NCBI RefSeq assembly: GCF_004342605.1
Contig: NZ_SLZL01000002.1
Span: 124,001-188,000, forward strand
Source: Caulobacter sp. BK020
GTDB taxonomy: Bacteria > Pseudomonadota > Alphaproteobacteria > Caulobacterales > Caulobacteraceae
Reading direction: 5' to 3'
DNA: 64,000 nt
Shown here: positions 9,804-22,534 of the stretch, in pieces
How the letters are laid out: each line of letters begins with the position of its first letter
How positions within the stretch are numbered: position 1 is the stretch's first letter
Program-made: the position numbers and the translations under genes
Notes under the pieces: generated by a model
What the model saw: the letters and a program-made list of their open reading frames with translations, nothing else
Databases searched by the model: none
What the model was told of the DNA's origin: nothing

Positions 9804-11497
9804 TGACCAAATATACCGACAAGCCTTCTCCCCAAGACGAGCTCGTCTTCCTGCCATTGGGCGGGTCGAACGAGATCGGCATGAACTTCAATCTCTACGG
9901 CTTCGGCCCGGCCGACGACCGCAAGTGGATCGTCGTCGATCTGGGCGTGACCTTCGGCGACCAGACGACGCCGGGCGTCGAAATCATCCTGCCCGATCCC
10001 GAATTCATCGAGGCCTATGCCGACGACATCCTCGGCATCGTCCTGACCCACGCCCACGAAGACCACCTGGGCGCCGTGCACTGGCTGTGGCCGCGCTTGA
10101 AGGCGCCGGTGTTCGCCACGCCGTTCACCGCCTTCCTGCTGCGCGAGAAGCTGCGCGACGCCGGCCTGCTGGGCGAGGTGGAGATCACCGAGATCCCGCT
10201 CAGCGGCAGCTTCGACCTGGGCCCGTTCCACCTGGAAATGGTCACTCTGACCCACTCGATCCCCGAGCCGAACGGCTTGGCGATCAAGACCCCGCTGGGT
10301 ACGATCCTGCACACCGGCGACTGGAAGATCGACCCCGATCCCCAGCTGGGCGGCCCCACCGACATCGAGGCCATCCGCAAGCTGGGCGACGAGGGCGTGC
10401 TGGCCATGGTCTGCGACAGCACCAACGTCTTCGTCGATGGTGAGGCCGGCTCGGAAGCCGGCGTGCGCGAGGCGATGAACAAGCTGATCGGCGGCCTGAC
10501 GGGCAAGATCGCCGTGGCCTGCTTCGCCTCGAACGTGGCCCGGATGGACACCGTGATCCGCGCCGCCCAGGCCGCCGGGCGCAAGGTCTGCCTGGCCGGC
10601 CGCTCGATGCACCGCATGGCCGCCGCCGCCCGCCACGTCGGTCTGTTGGAAGGGCTCGAGCCCTTCATCACCGACGACCAGGCCAAGTATCTGCCCGAGA
10701 ACCAAGTGCTGTTCCTGTGCACCGGCAGCCAGGGCGAGCCGCGCGCGGCCCTGGCCCGGATCGCCGAGGGCACCCACCCGCACGTCAAGCTCTCTCAGGG
10801 CGACCATGTGATTTTCAGCTCGCGAGTCATCCCCGGCAACGAGATCCCGATCCGCAACCTGCAGAACAAGCTGGCCGACCGCGGGGTGCGCCTGCACACC
10901 GAGCGCGACACCCCCGGGATCCACGTGAGCGGCCACCCGTGCCGCGACGAGCTCAAGCAGATGTATCAGTGGGCCCGGCCGACCATCGCCGTGCCCACCC
11001 ACGGCGAGCGCCGCCACCTGATCGAGCACGCCGCCTTCGCCAAGGACCTGCAGGTGCCGCACGCGGTCAGCCCGCGCAACGGCGACATGGTGCTGCTGGC
11101 CCCCGGGCATCCGTCGATCATCGACGAGGTCCCGTCGGGCCGTCTCTATGTCGACGGCGGGGTGGTGACGCCTGAGAACGGCGAGGCCCTGCGCGAGCGG
11201 CGCCACGCGGCGTTCAACGGCATGCTGGCCGTCTCGGTCGTGCTGGACGGTCGCAACAAGATCGTCTCGGGCCCGCAGGTCCGCGGCCTGGGCCTGGCCG
11301 GCGACGCCGAGTATCCGCTGGACGACGCGCTGGACGATCTGGCCGAGGAGGCCGAGAGCGCCTTCAAGCGCCTGGAGGGCGACCAGCGCGAGATCGACGA
11401 GGCCATCGAAAGCGCGATCTCCCGCGCCGTGAAGAAGGCCGCCTTCCGCATCTGGGAACGCAAGCCCGTGGTCGAGACCACGGTCCTGCGGATTTAA
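9803..11497 (+). CDS. rnj: ribonuclease J
   Basis: A 564-residue metallo-beta-lactamase/beta-CASP ribonuclease that acts in RNA turnover and rRNA/mRNA 5' processing. The zinc motif THAHEDHLG lies at residues 82-90 (His83, His85, Asp87, His88). LHTGDWKID, the beta-CASP region (VACFASNVARM; GRSMHRM), FLCTGSQGEPRAALARIA and VSGHPCRDELKQM follow in the normal order, with a C-terminal domain rich in Glu/Arg. The start is ATG 9803, overlapping the coaX stop by 1 bp. Confidence 0.95.
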   Translation: MTKYTDKPSPQDELVFLPLGGSNEIGMNFNLYGFGPADDRKWIVVDLGVTFGDQTTPGVEIILPDPEFIEAYADDILGIVLTHAHEDHLGAVHWLWPRLKAPVFATPFTAFLLREKLRDAGLLGEVEITEIPLSGSFDLGPFHLEMVTLTHSIPEPNGLAIKTPLGTILHTGDWKIDPDPQLGGPTDIEAIRKLGDEGVLAMVCDSTNVFVDGEAGSEAGVREAMNKLIGGLTGKIAVACFASNVARMDTVIRAAQAAGRKVCLAGRSMHRMAAAARHVGLLEGLEPFITDDQAKYLPENQVLFLCTGSQGEPRAALARIAEGTHPHVKLSQGDHVIFSSRVIPGNEIPIRNLQNKLADRGVRLHTERDTPGIHVSGHPCRDELKQMYQWARPTIAVPTHGERRHLIEHAAFAKDLQVPHAVSPRNGDMVLLAPGHPSIIDEVPSGRLYVDGGVVTPENGEALRERRHAAFNGMLAVSVVLDGRNKIVSGPQVRGLGLAGDAEYPLDDALDDLAEEAESAFKRLEGDQREIDEAIESAISRAVKKAAFRIWERKPVVETTVLRI

Positions 11498-11503
11498 CGC
11501 CTC

Positions 11504-12229
11504 GTGGACGAGATCCCTCCGTCGGCGGGAATAGTCCAGCCGATTGCCCCCGAGCCCGAACCCCGCTGGCGGCAGACCCTGCGTCTAATGGCCGGCGAGG
11601 CCTGGGCGCTGGGCGCGCTGACGCTGGTCCTCTGGATCGTCTCCGGCGTCCAGCTGCTGGGCAAGATGCGGGGCTGGGACGAGACCATGCTGGCCCTGGG
11701 CAGCCTCTACCCGCCGTATTTTCGGCAGGGGTTCTGGTGGACGCCGCTGACGCACATCTTCCTGCATGGCGGGCTGCTGCACATCGTGATGAACACCAGC
11801 GCCCTGGTCAGCCTGGGGCCGGCCATCGCCGTGCGCCTGGGGCGCGACCTGAAGGGCGCTCTGCTGTTCTGGGCCTTCTTCCTGATCTGCGGTCTGGCGG
11901 GCGGGCTGCTGTTCCTTGTCCTGCACTGGAACGGCGAGATCTCGGCCGTTGGGGCTTCCGGGGCGATCTGCGGCCTGTGGGGCGCTGTGGCGCGACTGAG
12001 GCCGGACGGCGGCCTGACGCCGATCCTTTCCAGCCAGGTCGGCAAGCAGACCTGGTCGTTCATCGTCATGAACCTGGTGCTGGTCGCCATCGGCTTCGGC
12101 CTCGGCATGGCGTCCGGGGAGGGCGGGCTGATGATCGCCTGGGAATGCCACGTCGGCGGCTTCATCGCCGGGCTGTTCCTGGTCGAGATGTTTCCCGCGC
12201 GCTATTGGTGGCTTCGCCAGCCGGCCTGA
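11504..12229 (+). CDS. rhomboid-family intramembrane serine protease
   Basis: A 241-residue six-to-seven helix membrane protease. It has the catalytic GASG motif (ISAVGASGAICGLWG, Ser152) and the partner His in WECHVGGFIAGLF (His216), both in hydrophobic segments, plus the FLHGGLLHIVMNTSALVSLG helix typical of rhomboids. The N-terminal 25 or so residues are cytoplasmic and polar. It starts at GTG 11504, 6 bp after rnj, so it is probably on the same transcript. The substrate is unknown. Confidence 0.9.
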   Translation: MDEIPPSAGIVQPIAPEPEPRWRQTLRLMAGEAWALGALTLVLWIVSGVQLLGKMRGWDETMLALGSLYPPYFRQGFWWTPLTHIFLHGGLLHIVMNTSALVSLGPAIAVRLGRDLKGALLFWAFFLICGLAGGLLFLVLHWNGEISAVGASGAICGLWGAVARLRPDGGLTPILSSQVGKQTWSFIVMNLVLVAIGFGLGMASGEGGLMIAWECHVGGFIAGLFLVEMFPARYWWLRQPA

Positions 12230-12359
12230 ACGGATTGATCGCGGAGGCGAAGCGTCTTGCCGCCGAAACGCCTCGCCGCGGGTCCATGAAGTCGTCTATA
12301 TCCTCGAAAAATGACGAGAGGCGCGCGCTCGCGCCTTCGCCCCGCAGGACACGGAACGG

Positions 12360-12776
12360 ATGATCGGCAAGCTCAACCACGTCGGCGTCGCCACCCCCTC
12401 CATCGACGAGTCGCTGAAGATGTACCGCGACCTGCTGGGCGCCACGTCGCACACTGACAAATGGGCCATGCCCGAGCAGGGCGTGTGGGTCTGTTTCGTC
12501 AACCTGCCCAACAGCCAGATCGAGCTGATCGAACCCTATGGCGAGGCCTCGCCGATCCACGGCTTCCTGGCCAAGAACCCCAAGGGCGGCCAGCATCACA
12601 TCTGTTTCGAGGTGGAGAACATCTACGAGGCCCGCGACAGCCTGGTCGCCAAGGGCGCCACAGTGCTGGGCGAGCCTCGGATCGGCGCCCATGGTACGCT
12701 GATCATCTTCGTTCACCCGAAAGACATGGGCGGCATGCTGGTCGAGCTCATGGAAACCCCCAAGGACGCTCACTGA
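12360..12776 (+). CDS. mce: methylmalonyl-CoA epimerase
   Basis: A 138-residue single VOC-fold unit that interconverts (R)- and (S)-methylmalonyl-CoA in the propionyl-CoA-to-succinyl-CoA route. The N-terminus KLNHVGVATPSIDESLKMYR with the metal His, the GQHHICFEVENI segment with the second His, and the C-terminal MLVELME with the metal Glu are all present. Length is normal. It starts at ATG 12360 after a 130 bp gap from the rhomboid gene and overlaps the next start by 1 bp. Confidence 0.93.
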   Translation: MIGKLNHVGVATPSIDESLKMYRDLLGATSHTDKWAMPEQGVWVCFVNLPNSQIELIEPYGEASPIHGFLAKNPKGGQHHICFEVENIYEARDSLVAKGATVLGEPRIGAHGTLIIFVHPKDMGGMLVELMETPKDAH

Positions 12777-13036
12777 TGGGTCCCGTCACCTGCATCGCCG
12801 TCTATCTGACCATCTGGTGGACCACGCTGTTCGCCGTGCTGCCGCTGGGCAACCGTACGTTCAAGGAGATGGGCATCGAGCCGCCGCCCGGCGCGGATCC
12901 CGGGGCGCCGGTCAATCCGAACCTGAAGCGCAAGTTCTTCACCACCACCTGGGTCTCGGCCCTGGTGATGGCCGGCCTGCTGCTGACCATCCATTTCCAC
13001 CTGATCGACCTGCCGGCGCTGCCCGCCACCTATTAA
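12776..13036 (+). CDS. DUF1467 family membrane protein
   Basis: An 86-residue protein with two membrane helices (CIAVYLTIWWTTLFAVLPLG near the N-terminus and SALVMAGLLLTIHF near the end). The family motif WWTTLFAVLPLGNRTFKE followed by an acidic, Pro-rich loop and LKRKFFTTTW is that of DUF1467, which in alphaproteobacteria usually sits just after mce and before proS, as here. Its function is not known. ATG 12776 overlaps the mce stop by 1 bp. Confidence 0.88.
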   Translation: MGPVTCIAVYLTIWWTTLFAVLPLGNRTFKEMGIEPPPGADPGAPVNPNLKRKFFTTTWVSALVMAGLLLTIHFHLIDLPALPATY

Positions 13037-13226
13037 TGGCGCCCAAGCCTTGGGCGGGCGGCGATGGATTTGCCGGCGTTCGCCCATTTCGTGGGCGAAG
13101 TTCGCCAAGTGGTCAGGCCAGACGCAATCGGGCGCCCCGAACAACCGTTCGGAGTCCTAACGTCAGACTCACGAGGCCGGCTTTTCCGACCTTGCTCTGT
13201 GGCGTCTTCCCCGACGATGACTTGAA
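13037..13226. other. non-coding gap before the proS terminator
   Basis: The 324 bp between the DUF1467 gene and proS has no convincing reading frame. Two hairpins can be drawn: TTCGCCC at 13079-13085 pairing with GGGCGAA at 13093-13099, and CCGAAC pairing with GTTCGG around 13136-13151. Together with the strong terminator that follows, this could be a long 3' UTR or a small RNA. I see no tRNA fold. Confidence 0.3.
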
Positions 13227-13257
13227 GGGCCGCGCGAAAACCGCGCGGCCCTCTTTT
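13227..13257 (+). terminator. rho-independent terminator
   Basis: GGGCCGCGCG at 13227-13236 pairs perfectly with CGCGCGGCCC at 13242-13251 across the loop AAAAC, followed by TCTTTT. It should end transcription coming from the mce/DUF1467 operon before proS. Confidence 0.85.
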
Positions 13258-13360
13258 CGTTTCTGAACGCTCGGGAGCCATCTTTTCGCCGCGCGCGTTG
13301 CCAAGCTGAGGCCCAAGCGGCTATCTCAACGCCTCGAATTCCCCCGGAGACGTCTCGTCC

Positions 13361-14686
13361 ATGCGCCTGTCGCGCTATTTCCTGCCCGTCCTGAAAGAAG
13401 CCCCCTCCGACGCCCAGATCGTCTCGCACCAGCTGATGCTGCGCGCGGGCATGATCCGCCAGGAGGCGGCGGGCATCTACGCCTGGTTGCCGCTGGGCCT
13501 GAAGGTGCTCAACAAGGTCGAGCAGATCGTCCGCGAGGAGATGGACCGGGCCGGGGCTATCGAGCTGCTGATGCCGACCCTGCAGCTGGCCGACCTGTGG
13601 CGCGAGTCGGGCCGTTACGACGCCTACGGCCCGGAAATGCTGCGCATCACCGACCGTCACGAGCGCGAACTGCTGTACGGGCCCACCAACGAGGAAATGA
13701 TCACCGAGATCTTCCGGGCCTATGTGAAGAGCTACAAGGACCTTCCCAAGAACCTGTACCATGTGCAGTGGAAGTTCCGCGACGAACGCCGCCCGCGCTT
13801 CGGCGTGATGCGCGGCCGCGAATTCCTGATGAAGGACGCCTACAGCTTCGACCTCGACGCCGAGGGCGCGCGCAAGGCCTACAACCGCATGTTCGTGGCC
13901 TATCTGAACCTGTTCTCGCGCATGGGCCTGAAGGCCGTGCCGATGCGCGCCGACACCGGCCCGATCGGCGGCGACCTTTCCCACGAGTTCATCGTCCTGG
14001 CCGAGACCGGCGAAAGCGCCGTGTTCTGCCACAAGGACCTGGTCGAGATGCCCGCGCCCGGTCCGGACGTCGACTGGTACGGCGACCTGCAGCCGCTGGT
14101 GAACCAGCGCACGGCGCTCTACGCCGCCACCGAGGAGATGCACGACGAGGCGGCCTTCGAGGCCATCCCCGAGGGCGAACGCCTGTCGGCCCGCGGCATC
14201 GAGGTGGGTCACATCTTCTCGTTCGGGACCAAGTATTCCGAGCCGATGAAGGCCCTGGTCACCGGGCCGGACGGCAAGGACGTGCCGGTGCAGATGGGCA
14301 GTTACGGCGTCGGCGTCTCGCGGCTGCTGGGCGCGATCATCGAGGCCAGCCACGACGAGGGCGGCATCATCTGGCCCGAAGCCGTCGCGCCGTTCGGCGT
14401 CGGGATCATCAACATGCGCCAAGGCGACGCCGCCTGCGACGAGGCCTGCGAGACCGCCTACAAGGCTCTGAAGGCGGCCGGCCGTGACCCGCTTTACGAC
14501 GACACCGACGCCCGCGGCGGCGCCAAGTTCGCGACCATGGACCTGATCGGCGTGCCCTGGCAGCTGGTCGTCGGCCCCAAGGGCCTGGCCGAGGGCGTGG
14601 TCGAGCTCAAGAACCGCAAGACCGGCGAACGCCACAGCGCTCCGCTGGAGTCGGTCCTGGCCCAGCTGTCGGGCAAGGCCGCCTGA
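13361..14686 (+). CDS. proS: prolyl-tRNA synthetase
   Basis: A 441-residue class II synthetase of the short alphaproteobacterial type, lacking the roughly 180-residue editing insertion found in E. coli ProS. It charges tRNA-Pro in the cytosol. Seen: [19 protein letters not shown] at the start, motif 2 [27 protein letters not shown] (split here only for description, residues about 133-159), motif 3 [16 protein letters not shown], and a C-terminal anticodon-binding domain. ATG 13361; the stop overlaps the next start by 1 bp. Confidence 0.96.
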   Translation: MRLSRYFLPVLKEAPSDAQIVSHQLMLRAGMIRQEAAGIYAWLPLGLKVLNKVEQIVREEMDRAGAIELLMPTLQLADLWRESGRYDAYGPEMLRITDRHERELLYGPTNEEMITEIFRAYVKSYKDLPKNLYHVQWKFRDERRPRFGVMRGREFLMKDAYSFDLDAEGARKAYNRMFVAYLNLFSRMGLKAVPMRADTGPIGGDLSHEFIVLAETGESAVFCHKDLVEMPAPGPDVDWYGDLQPLVNQRTALYAATEEMHDEAAFEAIPEGERLSARGIEVGHIFSFGTKYSEPMKALVTGPDGKDVPVQMGSYGVGVSRLLGAIIEASHDEGGIIWPEAVAPFGVGIINMRQGDAACDEACETAYKALKAAGRDPLYDDTDARGGAKFATMDLIGVPWQLVVGPKGLAEGVVELKNRKTGERHSAPLESVLAQLSGKAA

Positions 14687-15960
14687 TGGCCCTGGGCGCG
14701 GGTCCGTTCGGAACCTGGGAGCGCACGGTCGCCTGGCGCTACCTGCGCAACAAGCGCAAGAACGGCGGCGTGGCGCTGATCGCCATCATCTCGTTCGCGG
14801 CGGTGATGCTGGCGGTCTTCGCCCTGATCACCGTGATGAGCGTGATGAACGGCTTCCGCGCCGAGCTGCTGGGCCGGCTTCTGGGCTTCAACGGCCACGT
14901 CTACGCCCAGGGCCCGCTGCTGAACGGTCCCGACCGCGACGGCGTCATCACGCGCATCAAGGCCGTGCGTGGCGTCACCCAGGCCGCGCCGATGGTCGAG
15001 GCCCAGGCCATGGTCATCGGCCCCAGCCAGGTGTCGGGCGCCATCGTACGCGGGGTCACGCCCGCTGACCTGCGCGGCATGAAGATGATCTCGTCCAACA
15101 TCAAGCGCGGCTCCCTGGAGGGGTTCGGCGAGGGCGAGTACGGCGGCGACATGGTGCTGATCGGCGATCGCATGGCCCGTAACCTGGGCCTCTCGGTTGG
15201 CGACGCGATCACCCTGATCTCGCCGTCCGGCCCGGCCACGGCGTTCGGGACCTCGACGCGCGAGAAGGACTACACCGTCGGCGGCATCTTCAGCGTCGGC
15301 ATGAGCCAGTTCGACGAAAGCTTCGTCTATATGGCGCTGCCCCAGGCCCAGCTGTTCTTCGGGCGCGACACCTCGATCGACTATGTCGAGATCAAGGTCG
15401 CCGATCCCGACAAGGCCAAGGCGATCAAGCCGATCATCGAGCAGGCCAGCGGCCCGGGCGCCTTCGTCCAGGACTGGATGGACAAGAACAGCAGCTACTT
15501 CAACGCCCTGCAGGTCGAGCGCAAGGTGATGCGGCTGATCCTGTTCTTCATCGTGGCCATCGCCACTCTGAACATCATCTCGGCCCTGGTCATGCTGGTG
15601 AAGAACAAGGGTCGCGACATCGCCATCCTGCGCACCATGGGCGCCAGCCAGAGCTCGATCCTGCGGATCTTCATCATGGCCGGCGCCTCGATCGGGCTGT
15701 CGGGCACCCTGGCCGGCCTGCTGCTGGGCGTGCTGTTCTGCGCCAACATCACCGCCATCCAGAACTTCGTGGAGTGGGTGACGGGCACCGCGGTGTTCAG
15801 CGCCGACATCTACTTCCTGGCCCACATTCCCGCCAAGATCGACTGGACCGAGGTGGCCGGCATCGTCGGCATCTCGACGGCCATGAGCATCCTGGCCACC
15901 CTGCCGCCCGCCATCCGCGCCTCGCGGCTCGATCCGGTCGAGGCCCTTCGCTATGAGTAG
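14686..15960 (+). CDS. lolE: lipoprotein-releasing ABC transporter, permease subunit LolC/LolE
   Basis: A 424-residue inner-membrane permease that, with LolD, extracts outer-membrane lipoproteins and hands them to LolA. It begins with the LolCE hallmark TVAWRYLRNKRKNGGVALI followed by the first helix, then a large periplasmic domain (about residues 50-280), and three C-terminal helices. IFSVGMSQFDESFVYM and AILRTMGASQSSILRIFI are family segments. A single permease gene suggests a homodimeric or LolF-type transporter; the symbol is therefore approximate. The 3' end overlaps lolD by 8 bp. Confidence 0.92.
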   Translation: MALGAGPFGTWERTVAWRYLRNKRKNGGVALIAIISFAAVMLAVFALITVMSVMNGFRAELLGRLLGFNGHVYAQGPLLNGPDRDGVITRIKAVRGVTQAAPMVEAQAMVIGPSQVSGAIVRGVTPADLRGMKMISSNIKRGSLEGFGEGEYGGDMVLIGDRMARNLGLSVGDAITLISPSGPATAFGTSTREKDYTVGGIFSVGMSQFDESFVYMALPQAQLFFGRDTSIDYVEIKVADPDKAKAIKPIIEQASGPGAFVQDWMDKNSSYFNALQVERKVMRLILFFIVAIATLNIISALVMLVKNKGRDIAILRTMGASQSSILRIFIMAGASIGLSGTLAGLLLGVLFCANITAIQNFVEWVTGTAVFSADIYFLAHIPAKIDWTEVAGIVGISTAMSILATLPPAIRASRLDPVEALRYE

Positions 15961-16639
15961 CCCCGTCCTGGCCCTGCGCGGGGTCGAGCGCACCTATGTC
16001 ACCGAGGCCGGCGCCCTGAACGTGCTGCGCGGCGTCGACCTGGACGTCTATCCCGGCGAGGTGGTCGGGCTGATCGGTCCGTCTGGCTCGGGCAAGTCGT
16101 CGCTGCTGCACGCGGCCGGCCTGCTGGAAAAGCCTAATGCGGGGATCATCGCCCTGGACGGCCGCGATTGCTCCAAGCTGTCCGAGCGCCAGCGCACCAA
16201 GGTGCGGCTGTCGACCGTCGGCTTCGTCTACCAGTTCCACCACCTGCTGCCCGAGTTCAGCGCGCTCGACAACGTGGCCATGCCCGCCATGATCGCCGGC
16301 AGGGGGCGGGGCGAGGCGCGCGAGGCGGCCAAGGTGATGCTTGAGCAACTTGGCTTGGCCGAGCGCGTCGAGCACCAGCCGGGCCAGATGTCGGGTGGCG
16401 AACAGCAGCGCGTGGCGATCGCCCGCGCCCTGGCCAACAGCCCCAAGCTGCTGCTGGCCGACGAGCCGACCGGCAACCTCGACCCGGCCAATTCGGCGGC
16501 GGTGTTCCAGGCGCTGTACGAGCAGGCCCGGCGGCGCGGCGTGGCGGCGCTGATCGCCACCCACAACATGGAACTGGCCCGCTACATGGACCGGGTCTTC
16601 GCCCTGAAGGACGGGCACCTGGTTCCGCAGAACTTCTAG
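15953..16639 (+). CDS. lolD: lipoprotein-releasing ABC transporter, ATP-binding protein LolD
   Basis: A 228-residue ABC ATPase. Walker A is GPSGSGKSS (residues 42-50), the signature is MSGGEQQRVAIARAL, and Walker B is LLLADEPTGNLD. The FVYQFHHLLPEFSALDNV segment after the Q-loop is typical of LolD. It energises the neighbouring permease for lipoprotein release to the outer membrane. The start codon lies inside the permease gene, so the two are translationally coupled. Confidence 0.94.
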   Translation: MSSPVLALRGVERTYVTEAGALNVLRGVDLDVYPGEVVGLIGPSGSGKSSLLHAAGLLEKPNAGIIALDGRDCSKLSERQRTKVRLSTVGFVYQFHHLLPEFSALDNVAMPAMIAGRGRGEAREAAKVMLEQLGLAERVEHQPGQMSGGEQQRVAIARALANSPKLLLADEPTGNLDPANSAAVFQALYEQARRRGVAALIATHNMELARYMDRVFALKDGHLVPQNF

Positions 16640-17595
16640 AGCAGGGCGTCGCGCATCGCCGCGTAGAAGCCGGCCTGGTCGATCTTCTTGATCACCCGGG
16701 CGTTGGGCGGCCGGCGTTTCAGGGCGGGATCGGCCACCTCGATGTCGGGCAGGATGGCGTGCGAGACGCTCAGATAGCCGCGCGTCAACTCCCCGATCGT
16801 CTCGACGTCGACGACGGCCATCTCAGAGTCCAGGATCAGAGCCTCGTTCAGCGCCGCGGCGCAGGTCAGGGCGTCGGGATGCAGGCTGCCGTCCAGGCCT
16901 TGGGTTTCCCGGGCGAAGGCCAGGGAGGTCCGGTTGACCTGGGTGAAGAACGCCGCGCGCGGGGTTCCGAGGGCTTCCAGGGCCGCCAGCTGCTCCAGGC
17001 TCAGCAAGCCGTCTCGCAGCGTCTCGGTCCAGGTGACGATGCTCGTCGGAAAGCCGGCGTTGATGACGATTTTGGCCGCTTCCGGATCGACATAGAAATT
17101 GTATTCGGCGGCCGGCGTGACGTTGCCGACCCCGTTGTCGGTGCCACCCATGATCCATAGGTGCTTGACGGCCTGGGCAATGCGCGGCTCGCGCAGATAG
17201 GCCAGGGCGATGTTGGTCAGCGCGGCCTGCGCGATTAGCGTGATCTGCCCCGGAGCCTCCATCACCCGCCGCACGATCTCGTCGGCCGCGTGGCCGGGGG
17301 AGGGGCGTTGGGCGGCCCGCGGAAAGCGGCTGTCGCTCATGCCGTCGGCCCCGAACACATAGGCCGCGTCCAGGGGCGCGCGTGTGAACGGCCGCTGGGC
17401 GCCCAGATAGACCGGAACCTCGCCGCCGCGCTCGCAGGCCTCCAGGGTGGCCAGGGCGTTCTCGGCGTGCTGCGCGAAGCCGACATTGCCGTGGGCGATG
17501 GTGATCGCCTCGACGGTCACGCCCGGCCGGCGCAGGGCGAGCATTAGGGAGAACACGTCGTCTCCGGCGGTGTCGGTGTCGATGATCAGGCGCAT
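16636..17595 (-). CDS. nucleoside hydrolase (inosine/uridine-preferring type)
   Basis: A 319-residue enzyme expected to split the N-glycosidic bond of nucleosides for salvage. The N-terminal calcium-binding signature DTDTAGDD (Asp6, Asp8, Asp12/13) is intact, and the later [19 protein letters not shown] and [16 protein letters not shown] segments follow the IUNH family. I chose ATG 17595 because the family begins a few residues before the signature; 12 upstream in-frame residues exist. It is convergent with lolD (4 bp overlap of 3' ends) and divergent from sidA-dnaE. Substrate specificity cannot be read from the sequence. Confidence 0.9.
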   Translation of the reverse strand: MRLIIDTDTAGDDVFSLMLALRRPGVTVEAITIAHGNVGFAQHAENALATLEACERGGEVPVYLGAQRPFTRAPLDAAYVFGADGMSDSRFPRAAQRPSPGHAADEIVRRVMEAPGQITLIAQAALTNIALAYLREPRIAQAVKHLWIMGGTDNGVGNVTPAAEYNFYVDPEAAKIVINAGFPTSIVTWTETLRDGLLSLEQLAALEALGTPRAAFFTQVNRTSLAFARETQGLDGSLHPDALTCAAALNEALILDSEMAVVDVETIGELTRGYLSVSHAILPDIEVADPALKRRPPNARVIKKIDQAGFYAAMRDALL

Positions 17596-17699
17596 GGCGG
17601 CGATCTGCCCCGATCCGCGCGGCAAATCCACTGGAAAGGCGGCCGCGGCTCATTCCGTCGGGGCCGCGACAAAAAAGCTCGCAATCGAACACGGGTCTC

Positions 17700-17729
17700 T
17701 TGCGAAGGGGAACAAAAGTGGAATATAGA
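17700..17729 (+). promoter_or_regulatory. sidA-dnaE promoter with LexA-like operator
   Basis: TTGCGA (17700-17705) and TATAGA (17724-17729) form a sigma-70-like promoter with an 18 bp spacer. Inside it GAAC (17710-17713), seven bases, then GAAT (17721-17724) matches seven of the eight defined bases of the alphaproteobacterial SOS box (GTTC-N7-GTTC read on the other strand), overlapping the -10 element where a repressor would block polymerase. The one mismatch makes this a predicted, not certain, LexA site. Confidence 0.55.
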
Positions 17730-17760
17730 ACAAACAAGCAACGATCGCAGGAGGCTTCCC

Positions 17761-17850
17761 ATGGTCCGTATCGCGCGTGAGTCTTTGGCGCTTGTATCTG
17801 TCGTCAGCTTCGTCTGGATGATGTGTCAGGTCGCCCAACTGGTGGCCTGA
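17761..17850 (+). CDS. sidA: SidA-type 29-residue SOS cell-division inhibitor
   Basis: A 29-codon gene, too short for routine gene calling. It has a strong AGGAGG at 17749-17754 and ATG 17761. The product [20 protein letters not shown] plus nine more residues is one membrane helix with a positive N-terminus and a polar break (CQ) near the end. In Caulobacter crescentus SidA is a 29-residue inner-membrane peptide, induced by DNA damage through LexA, which blocks division by acting on FtsW/FtsN. Size, topology, position beside dnaE and the LexA-like site upstream all fit. The identity rests on these features and recall, not on an alignment. Confidence 0.75.
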   Translation: MVRIARESLALVSVVSFVWMMCQVAQLVA

Positions 17851-17874
17851 GTCGTGTAGCGGTGAGGTGCGGTG

Positions 17875-21309
<3,435 letters not shown>

Positions 21310-21472
21310 TGCGGACGGGCGCGTCGGCGAATGTGGTCTTGACCTTGTCGCGGGCGGACCGAAGGCGCGAGGACAGTGTCGTTCCCTGGGGCGACGGTCT
21401 TGTTTCGAAAGCGAGCTGCTTGGGCGCCCTAGGCTGTCGGTTCGATCTTGGATGGTCTGAGGCGGGGGCTTG

Positions 21473-21787
21473 ATGAACGCGCTTGGAACTCCACCCGCGG
21501 CGCTGCGCGACGCGCAAGCCCTGGAGTTGGCCCGGATCTGGATCGCCGAGCCAGGACTACACTGCTCTCTGAGAATGGGACCCTATGCCGACGACGGTGC
21601 GGCCGGAGAGACCGCGGCCTGGGGCGTCATCCTGGCCGACATGGCGGGGCGCGTCGCCGATGCGCTGAGCGCCGAGGGGCTGGGGGCCCGGTCGGGCGTG
21701 CTTGAGGCGCTGGCCGAGCGTTTCAACGCGGAGATGGCTTCGCCCACATCCGAACTAAGGGGTGAGAGGGGCATTGAGGCGAACTGA
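21473..21787 (+). CDS. DUF5076 domain-containing protein
   Basis: A 104-residue protein with the family pattern NALGTPPAALRDAQALELARIW, GLHCSLRMGPY and AAWGVILADMAGRVADAL. Function unknown; this family is common in Caulobacterales and neighbouring orders. ATG 21473 was chosen over an overlapping codon three bases upstream. The last 20 or so residues (PTSELRGERGIEAN) lie outside the family core. It stands alone, 163 bp after dnaE, and opens the accessory stretch. Confidence 0.8.
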   Translation: MNALGTPPAALRDAQALELARIWIAEPGLHCSLRMGPYADDGAAGETAAWGVILADMAGRVADALSAEGLGARSGVLEALAERFNAEMASPTSELRGERGIEAN

Positions 21788-21967
21788 CGTCGTAATCGCA
21801 GCCTGGGCGCCGGGCTTGGACTCGGCCTTGTCGCGGGCGCCAACGACTCGGGGCGAGAGAATTGTGGCGGAGGCGGAAGCCTGTGGGCTCTCGAAGATTT
21901 CGTGCGCGCCGGGGCGGGCCTGGTTACTGAAACACACGGATCACATGAGCCGTCGAAGGGGAATGCC

Positions 21968-22318
21968 ATGGCTAGACATGAAGGCGGCTGTCAGTGCGGC
22001 GCCGTTCGCTATGCGGTCGAGGTCGAACTCGATAACCTGATCGCCTGCAACTGTTCGCGATGCGGCAAGCTGGGATCGGTGCTGGCCTTCGCGCCGGCCT
22101 CGGCGTTCGAGCTGAGGCAGGGTGAGGAATCCCTGACCGAATACCGTTTCAACAGCCACAAGATCTCGCACCTGTTCTGCAAGACCTGCGGGATCCAATC
22201 CTTCGGCCGCGGGGTCGGGCCGGACGGCGCCGAGATGGCGGCGATCAATGTGCGCTGTCTGGACGATGTGGACGTCTTCGCGCTGGAACCTCGCAGGTTC
22301 GACGGCAAGTCGGTCTAG
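21968..22318 (+). CDS. GFA-family (glutathione-dependent formaldehyde-activating-like) zinc protein
   Basis: A 116-residue Mss4-like zinc-binding fold. The cysteine set is complete: GGCQCGAVRY (Cys8, Cys10), NCSRCGKLGS and FCKTCGIQSFG, which bind structural and catalytic zinc in the family. The name comes from Gfa, but most members have no proven reaction, so enzymatic function is uncertain. RBS GAAGGGG lies upstream of ATG 21968. It stands alone, followed by the decayed transposase. Confidence 0.88.
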   Translation: MARHEGGCQCGAVRYAVEVELDNLIACNCSRCGKLGSVLAFAPASAFELRQGEESLTEYRFNSHKISHLFCKTCGIQSFGRGVGPDGAEMAAINVRCLDDVDVFALEPRRFDGKSV

Positions 22319-22534
22319 CGGCCTCTGAAGACGTCTGTCACGGCGCTCGACTCGACATCATTGCTTCTGTGGGGCAGGGGCCGGCTTCAGGCGCGGGGCG
22401 GACATAGGATCTGAATCACTGTTTTCCCGGTGGCCTGGGGACGCGAGGCCCGAATGATGATCGCAACGCGGCGCCAAAGGCCGCGATGCCTTTGCGGCGA
22501 CGCGCCTGTTCTGGTTTTGGCCCGTCCGCTGGTC

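Noticed and set aside
21432..21460. GGTTCGATC resembling a tRNA T-loop
   Set aside because: The flanking bases do not form a T-stem, and no acceptor or anticodon arm can be built around it.
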